64,000 nt of DNA from NCBI GenBank assembly GCA_963735085.1, contig CAVTJP010000017.1, positions 124,001-188,000 on the forward strand. Reading direction: 5' to 3'. This DNA is from DATJGR01 sp963735085 (GTDB lineage Bacteria > Pseudomonadota > Gammaproteobacteria > Pseudomonadales > Azotimanducaceae). The position numbers and the translations under genes are program-made. The notes beneath the pieces are model-generated. The model saw only the letters and a program-made list of their open reading frames with translations. It made no database searches and was not told the DNA's origin. Shown here piece after piece: positions 60,048 through 64,000 of the stretch; the first letter of the stretch is position 1; each line of letters begins with the position of its first letter.

Positions 60048-60869
60048 TTACGGCGAACCGAGATCGTCTTCGTCGAGCCGATGTCCCCACAAGCGTTTCG
60101 CGTCGAGGTAGCGGCGATTGCGCACGCCCACACCGAGCACGTGCTTCACCGGTGTGATATGCGTCAAGCCCATCTGCGTCAGGTCCTGCACCTTCTTCGG
60201 GTTGTTGGTCATCAGCCGCATCGGCTTGTTGCCAACGAAGTGATGCAGCAGCGCAGCAGCGTCGGTGAAATCGCGCGAGTCGTCGGGCAGGCCCAGCGAA
60301 CGGTTGGCCTGATAGGTGTCTTCGCCGGAGTCCTGCAGCAAATACGTTGCCGCCTTTGCCCACAGGCCGATGCCACGACCTTCGTGTCCTGCCATGTACA
60401 CCAGCAGGCCGCCGCCCGGTTCGGAGGTGATGCGTTCGACCGCGCCGCTCAGCTGTGGTCCGCATTCGCAGCGTTCGGATCCGAAGACATCGCCGGTCAG
60501 GCAGCTGGAATGCACCCGGACCAGCGGGTTCTGCCACGCTGCGCGGTCACCGACCGCGAGCACACTGTTGACGGCCATCGACGAAGCCAGCAGCGAAAAC
60601 AGCTGACCGCCGCCCTGCGTGCGCAGCGCACCGGCCAGTTCTTCGACCTTGCGCAGTTCCGTGGAGCGCACGCTGGCATACCAATCCACCTGTGTATGCA
60701 CGCGACCGAGGTGCATCGGCAGCGGAATCGGGCCGAGCAGATTCACCGCGACTTCGCCTTCCGCGGGGACGACGTCGGGGTCGAGTGCATTGCCGTGCAG
60801 ATCGATTCGTCGCAGCTTGCCCTGGGCAATCAATTTGCGGCGAACGTTGGGATCGAGGTAGGTAAACAT
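60048..60869 (-). CDS. ribA: GTP cyclohydrolase II
   Basis: 273 residues. Zinc cysteines C123, C134 and C136 (SSCLTGDVFGSERCECG), HEGRGIGLWAK with the catalytic Arg, and LMTNNPKKVQDLTQMG identify RibA. It opens the GTP imidazole ring for riboflavin synthesis. There are about 60 extra N-terminal residues (NVRRKLIAQGKLRRIDL...) compared with E. coli RibA, as in several proteobacterial stand-alone copies. ATG 60869 is 7 bases after TATACT (60882-60877), so a leaderless message is likely; a GTG at 60893 is the alternative. No other rib genes nearby. Confidence 0.92.
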   Translation of the reverse strand: MFTYLDPNVRRKLIAQGKLRRIDLHGNALDPDVVPAEGEVAVNLLGPIPLPMHLGRVHTQVDWYASVRSTELRKVEELAGALRTQGGGQLFSLLASSMAVNSVLAVGDRAAWQNPLVRVHSSCLTGDVFGSERCECGPQLSGAVERITSEPGGGLLVYMAGHEGRGIGLWAKAATYLLQDSGEDTYQANRSLGLPDDSRDFTDAAALLHHFVGNKPMRLMTNNPKKVQDLTQMGLTHITPVKHVLGVGVRNRRYLDAKRLWGHRLDEDDLGSP

Positions 60870-60962
60870 GCGGCGCAGTATATCGACTAGCACAACGCTG
60901 CGACCAATGCGCGGCGGTCACGTGATAGATGAGTGGGTTGCATGGCTGGATGAAACGTCGGG

Positions 60963-62366
60963 TCAGATATGAATCGCTCGCCCATACGCGGCGAGCACAG
61001 ATTCGTGCATTGCCTCTGAGACCGTCGGGTGCGGGAAAATGGTTGCGATCAGCTCCGCTTCGGTGGTCTCGGTGCCCATCGCGATTGCGAAACCCTGCAC
61101 CAACTCGGTGACGCCGGGACCAACCATGTGCGCGCCGAGCAGCTCGCCGGTGTGCGCATCGAACAGCGTCTTGATCATGCCGTTGGCGTCGCCGATGGCG
61201 ATCGCCTTACCGTTGCCGATCAACGGAAAGCGGCCGATACGCACGTCGCGGCCCGCGGTGGCCGCGGCGCGTTCGGTGAGCCCGATGCTGGCGATTTGCG
61301 GATGACTGTACGTGCATCCCGGAATCCGCGATCGGTTGAGTGGGTGCACGTCGAGACCGGCGATGCGTTCGATACACGCTATGGCTTCGTGGCTGGCCTT
61401 GTGTGCAAGACACGGTGGGCCAGCGACGTCGCCGATGGCGTAGATACCGGGCTCTGCCGTTTCGGTGTACGCATCGGCGACGATGAAGCCGCGATCGGTT
61501 GCGACGCGGGTGTTGTCCAGGCCCAGACCTTCGACGTTGCCGGTTACGCCTACCGCGAGAATAACTCGATCGAATCGCTTCTCGAATCGTCCATCGGACG
61601 AACCGTCGGCGGAATTCATGACTGCAATCAATTCGTCCCCATCACGCGTCAACGCGCCGATCGACGTCGCGGTGTGAATTTCGATGCCGGCGGCCGCGAA
61701 CGATTTGCGGGCTGCTGCGGCGATCTCGGCGTCTTCCACCGGTAGTATTTCCGGCAGTACTTCGACGATCGTCACCGCACTGCCGAGGGTGCGATAGAAG
61801 CTTGCGAACTCGACGCCGATCGCGCCGGCGCCGATGACGAGCAGGCGTTTGGGCAGCGCGTCGGGCACCATTGCTTCGCGCGATGTCCAGATGCGTTCGC
61901 CATCCGCCTCGATCGCCGGCAGCGACTTGGCCCGCGCGCCGGTGGCGATAACGATTGCGTCGGCCGTCAGCGCCGTGCACTGCTCGCCATCCACTGCAAT
62001 GTGGCCCGGTGCGGTGAAACGCGCGGTACCCTTGATGACCGTGACCTTGTGCTTCTTCAACAACCCGGTCACACCTCGATTGAGTTGTTGGGCTACGGCA
62101 CGAGAGCGCGCTACGACGCGGGCGAGATCGACCTTTGCCGGCCCGATATCGATGCCCAGCGCCGCGGCACCTTCGATGTCTCTGAGCACGTCGGCGGTGT
62201 GCAGCAGCGCCTTCGTCGGAATGCAGCCCCAGTTGAGACAGATGCCACCGAGTTCGGCGCGTTCCACCAGCGCCGTTGTCAGGCCGAGCTGCGCGGCGCG
62301 GATGGCGGCGACATAGCCGCCGGGTCCGCCACCGATGACGATGACGTCGAAAATCTGCGCGCTCAT
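60963..62366 (-). CDS. lpdA: Dihydrolipoyl dehydrogenase (E3)
   Basis: 467 residues. FAD loop GGGPGG, redox disulfide C43-LNWG-C48 (GGICLNWGCIPTK), NAD loop GAGAIG, and dimer-interface His/Glu in FPHPTVSEAMHES. Reoxidises dihydrolipoamide on the adjacent E2. Start at ATG 62366, four bases after the E2 stop; a further ATG upstream would overlap E2. Last gene of the AcoX-E2-E3 group. Confidence 0.95.
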   Translation of the reverse strand: MSAQIFDVIVIGGGPGGYVAAIRAAQLGLTTALVERAELGGICLNWGCIPTKALLHTADVLRDIEGAAALGIDIGPAKVDLARVVARSRAVAQQLNRGVTGLLKKHKVTVIKGTARFTAPGHIAVDGEQCTALTADAIVIATGARAKSLPAIEADGERIWTSREAMVPDALPKRLLVIGAGAIGVEFASFYRTLGSAVTIVEVLPEILPVEDAEIAAAARKSFAAAGIEIHTATSIGALTRDGDELIAVMNSADGSSDGRFEKRFDRVILAVGVTGNVEGLGLDNTRVATDRGFIVADAYTETAEPGIYAIGDVAGPPCLAHKASHEAIACIERIAGLDVHPLNRSRIPGCTYSHPQIASIGLTERAAATAGRDVRIGRFPLIGNGKAIAIGDANGMIKTLFDAHTGELLGAHMVGPGVTELVQGFAIAMGTETTEAELIATIFPHPTVSEAMHESVLAAYGRAIHI

Positions 62367-62370
62367 CGCG

Positions 62371-63756
62371 TCATACCAGCAAGCGGAACGGCGCTTCGAG
62401 CAGGTCACGCACCATGCCGAGGAACTGCGCCGCCGGTGCGCCGTCGAGCACGCGGTGATCCCACGTCAACGACAGCCGCATCACCTTGCGCTTGACCGGC
62501 CGATCACCGTCCCACGCAATGTCGTCGCGGATGCGGTTCACGCCCAGGATGCCGGACTGCGGTGCGTTCAGAATCGGCGTGAATGCATCCACGCCATACA
62601 TGCCGAGCGCGGACACCGTGAACGTGCCGCCGGCCATGTCGTCGAGACCGAGCGTGCCGTCGCGTGCGGCATGTGCGAGCCGGGCGCTATCGACAGCCAG
62701 TTCGCGTACCGACAAGCGGTCTGCGTCGCGGATCACCGGCACCACCAGACCGGCGTCGATTGCCACCGCGACGCCGACGTGAATTTCGTTCAGTAGCACG
62801 ATTTCGGTTTCGCCGAAGACGCTGTTCATCAGCGGGTGGTTTGCGAGCGACTTCGCCGCCGCCTTGACGACCAGATCGGTGTAGGTCGGGCGGACGTGCT
62901 CGGTGCGCCACTCACTGATGAGTTGATCGCGCAGTTTCATTGCGTCGTCCATGTTCACGTCCATGTCCATCGTCAACTGCGCGGAGCCGTGCAGGCTGTC
63001 GAACATGCGCGTTGCAATGGTCTTGCGGATCCCTTTGACGGCGATCCGTTCGCCGGCAGTTGGGCCGGGTAGGGGCGCCGAGGCCTGTCCCGATCTGCTG
63101 CCGGCGGGTTCGGCAGCGGCACGTTCGACGTCGTCTTTGGTGATGCGCCCACCGGGACCGCTGCCCCGCACCCGCGCGAGATCGACGCCCAGTTCCGCGG
63201 CGAGGCGTTTTGCGAGCGGCGATGCCGGACCGGCTGTGGCTTGTGGTGCTGCGGGCGGGGTGGCTCGCGGCGCCGGTGGTGCGGCGGCCGCCGCGCGCAC
63301 ATCCGCCTCGACGATGCGACCGCCAGGCCCGCTGCCGCGCAATGTCGTCACATCGACGTTGAGTTCACCGGCCAGGCGGCGTGCGGCGGGGGAGGAGATG
63401 ACGCGCCCGTCGGCGCTGCGCGCCGTTACGGCCGTGCCCTCAGCCCGCGGTGCTGTGACGGCGACCGGCGCAGCTTGGCGCGCCGTGGGCGCAGACGACT
63501 CCGCAGAGGGGATCGTCTCACCCGGCGCGTAGATGTAGCCGATCACGTCACCCGGTTCCTTGGTCACGCCGACGCCAACGCCGTGCTTGACGATGCCGGT
63601 GGCGTCCGCATCGACGTCGAGATTGATCTTCTCGGTTTCGAGGCGATACAACAGGTCGCCTTGCTTGACGCTGCCGCCGTCCGGCACATACCACTCTTCG
63701 ACCATGCCCTCGGTCATCGTCATGCCGGCTTTCACCAGATAAATCTCAGTCGCCAT
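62371..63756 (-). CDS. Dihydrolipoamide acyltransferase (E2) with two E3/E1-binding domains
   Basis: 461 residues. A lipoyl domain with lipoylated K43 (ETEKI), two peripheral-subunit-binding domains (~119-153 and ~179-213, each S-P-x-A-x-R-L...G-S-G-P-G-G-R-I), Pro/Ala linkers and a catalytic domain with HRVLDG (H434, D438). It transfers an acyl group from the E1 to CoA. Most E2 chains have one such binding domain. Location after an AcoX-like gene and before E3 suggests an acetoin- or branched-oxoacid-type complex; the E1 genes are outside the window. Confidence 0.93.
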   Translation of the reverse strand: MATEIYLVKAGMTMTEGMVEEWYVPDGGSVKQGDLLYRLETEKINLDVDADATGIVKHGVGVGVTKEPGDVIGYIYAPGETIPSAESSAPTARQAAPVAVTAPRAEGTAVTARSADGRVISSPAARRLAGELNVDVTTLRGSGPGGRIVEADVRAAAAAPPAPRATPPAAPQATAGPASPLAKRLAAELGVDLARVRGSGPGGRITKDDVERAAAEPAGSRSGQASAPLPGPTAGERIAVKGIRKTIATRMFDSLHGSAQLTMDMDVNMDDAMKLRDQLISEWRTEHVRPTYTDLVVKAAAKSLANHPLMNSVFGETEIVLLNEIHVGVAVAIDAGLVVPVIRDADRLSVRELAVDSARLAHAARDGTLGLDDMAGGTFTVSALGMYGVDAFTPILNAPQSGILGVNRIRDDIAWDGDRPVKRKVMRLSLTWDHRVLDGAPAAQFLGMVRDLLEAPFRLLV

Positions 63757-63769
63757 CCACAGCCCCTGG

Positions 63770-63802
63770 TCGAGTTTCAGTCGAGTTCTAGTCGAGTTCT
63801 AA
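63770..63802. repeat. Three tandem 11-base units at the end of the AcoX-like gene
   Basis: Units TCGAGTTTCAG, TCGAGTTCTAG and TCGAGTTCTAA at 63770-63780, 63781-63791 and 63792-63802. The stop codon (63777-63779, minus strand) lies in the first. The unit length is not a multiple of three, so copy-number change would alter the C-terminus. Confidence 0.6.
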
Positions 63803-64000
63803 AAGCGCCGGACGCCGCGGCGCGCGCGAGCGTGTCCGCCACGTCGATCACCCACGGTCCGTCGCGTTGGATCGTCAGTCGCGCGCGCTGCGCGGGCTTC
63901 AGCACACGTTCGCGTTCGCCGTCGAACGCGAGTACACCGGGACCCTCGATGCAGACGGCTTCATCGAACGCAACCTTGCGTGAATCGGCAACGCGCACCA
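63777..64000 (-). CDS. AcoX-like ATP-NAD kinase family protein (truncated by window edge)
   Basis: Only the C-terminal ~74 codons are in the window; the gene continues to the right. LAFDGERERVLKPAQRARLTIQRDGPWVIDV resembles the ATP-NAD/AcoX-kinase C-terminus found with acetoin dehydrogenase genes. The catalytic domain is not visible, so function is inferred from this tail and the following E2-E3 genes. The real start lies beyond the right edge. Confidence 0.6.
   Translation of the reverse strand, partial: VRVADSRKVAFDEAVCIEGPGVLAFDGERERVLKPAQRARLTIQRDGPWVIDVADTLARAAASGAFRTRLELD

Noticed and set aside
1..64000. CRISPR arrays, tRNA or rRNA genes, insertion sequences
   Set aside because: No regularly spaced direct repeats, no cloverleaf with conserved T-loop, no transposase frame or terminal inverted repeats were seen.

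Overview
The window reads as chromosomal DNA of a high-GC, Gram-negative proteobacterium, most likely a gammaproteobacterium of soil or water with broad catabolic capacity. Evidence: a TonB-dependent receptor, LpxL-type acyltransferases and an LpxO-type hydroxylase (outer-membrane biology), an E. coli-type SOS box (CTG-N10-CAG), and GGGTCAGA-type REP-like palindromes. Genes are densely packed in short operons on both strands. I found no rRNA, tRNA, CRISPR array, intact insertion sequence or prophage. The genus is not determinable from the sequence alone.

Layout. 1-7.4 kb (+): GST, acyl-CoA dehydrogenase, APH-type kinase, TPR-sulfotransferase and a TonB receptor; the dehydrogenase/kinase pair resembles a split ACAD10/11 or LvaC/LvaA module for 4-hydroxy acids. 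7.4-12.8 kb: lipoprotein, fatty acid desaturase, RhlE-like DEAD-box helicase, a second GST, a small protein, and a two-gene RHH/nucleotidyltransferase module with a palindromic promoter. 12.8-19 kb (-): prolyl oligopeptidase, TSP3-repeat protein, a hydrolase with eight membrane spans, and an MFS transporter. 19-21.2 kb: divergent keto-deoxy-fuconate dehydrogenase and L-fuconate dehydratase around a small palindrome. 21.2-28.4 kb: epoxide hydrolase, glycosyltransferase, alpha/beta hydrolase, SBP56/methanethiol oxidase with a membrane partner, and a GH1 beta-glucosidase. 28.4-33.4 kb: a decay zone with an SOS-box-led DUF222/HNH pseudogene and a truncated HAD gene, then GrpB, GNAT, PlsC, TrpS and an orphan nucleotidyltransferase with a doubtful 3' end.

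33.3-43.7 kb: methyltransferase and SDR (-), then a + strand run of thiol isomerase, beta-lactamase-like hydrolase, metallo-hydrolase, Nu-class GST, alpha/beta hydrolase and sulfatase, followed by a TetR regulator divergent from a carotenoid/stilbene oxygenase. 43.7-48.4 kb (+): HerA/DUF853 ATPase, two tandem LpxL-like acyltransferases (the first lacks the catalytic acid) and an LpxO-like hydroxylase. 48.3-54.3 kb (-): the aerobic benzoyl-CoA (box) pathway operon boxC-boxB-bclA, followed by DUF2461 and glyoxalase-like genes. 54.5-60 kb: a coiled-coil membrane protein behind twin palindromes, a second sulfatase, an MDR oxidoreductase and two divergent exported proteins. 60-64 kb (-): RibA, then E3, E2 and a truncated AcoX-like gene of a 2-oxoacid (acetoin-type) dehydrogenase cluster.

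Together the genes describe an aerobic heterotroph using aromatic acids, fucose-type sugars, sulfate esters, glucosides and unusual fatty or hydroxy acids. No single unprecedented system is obvious. The most interesting leads are the RHH/nucleotidyltransferase module, the twin palindromes at 54.5 kb, the acyltransferase pair with one probably inactive member, and the SOS-box pseudogene.
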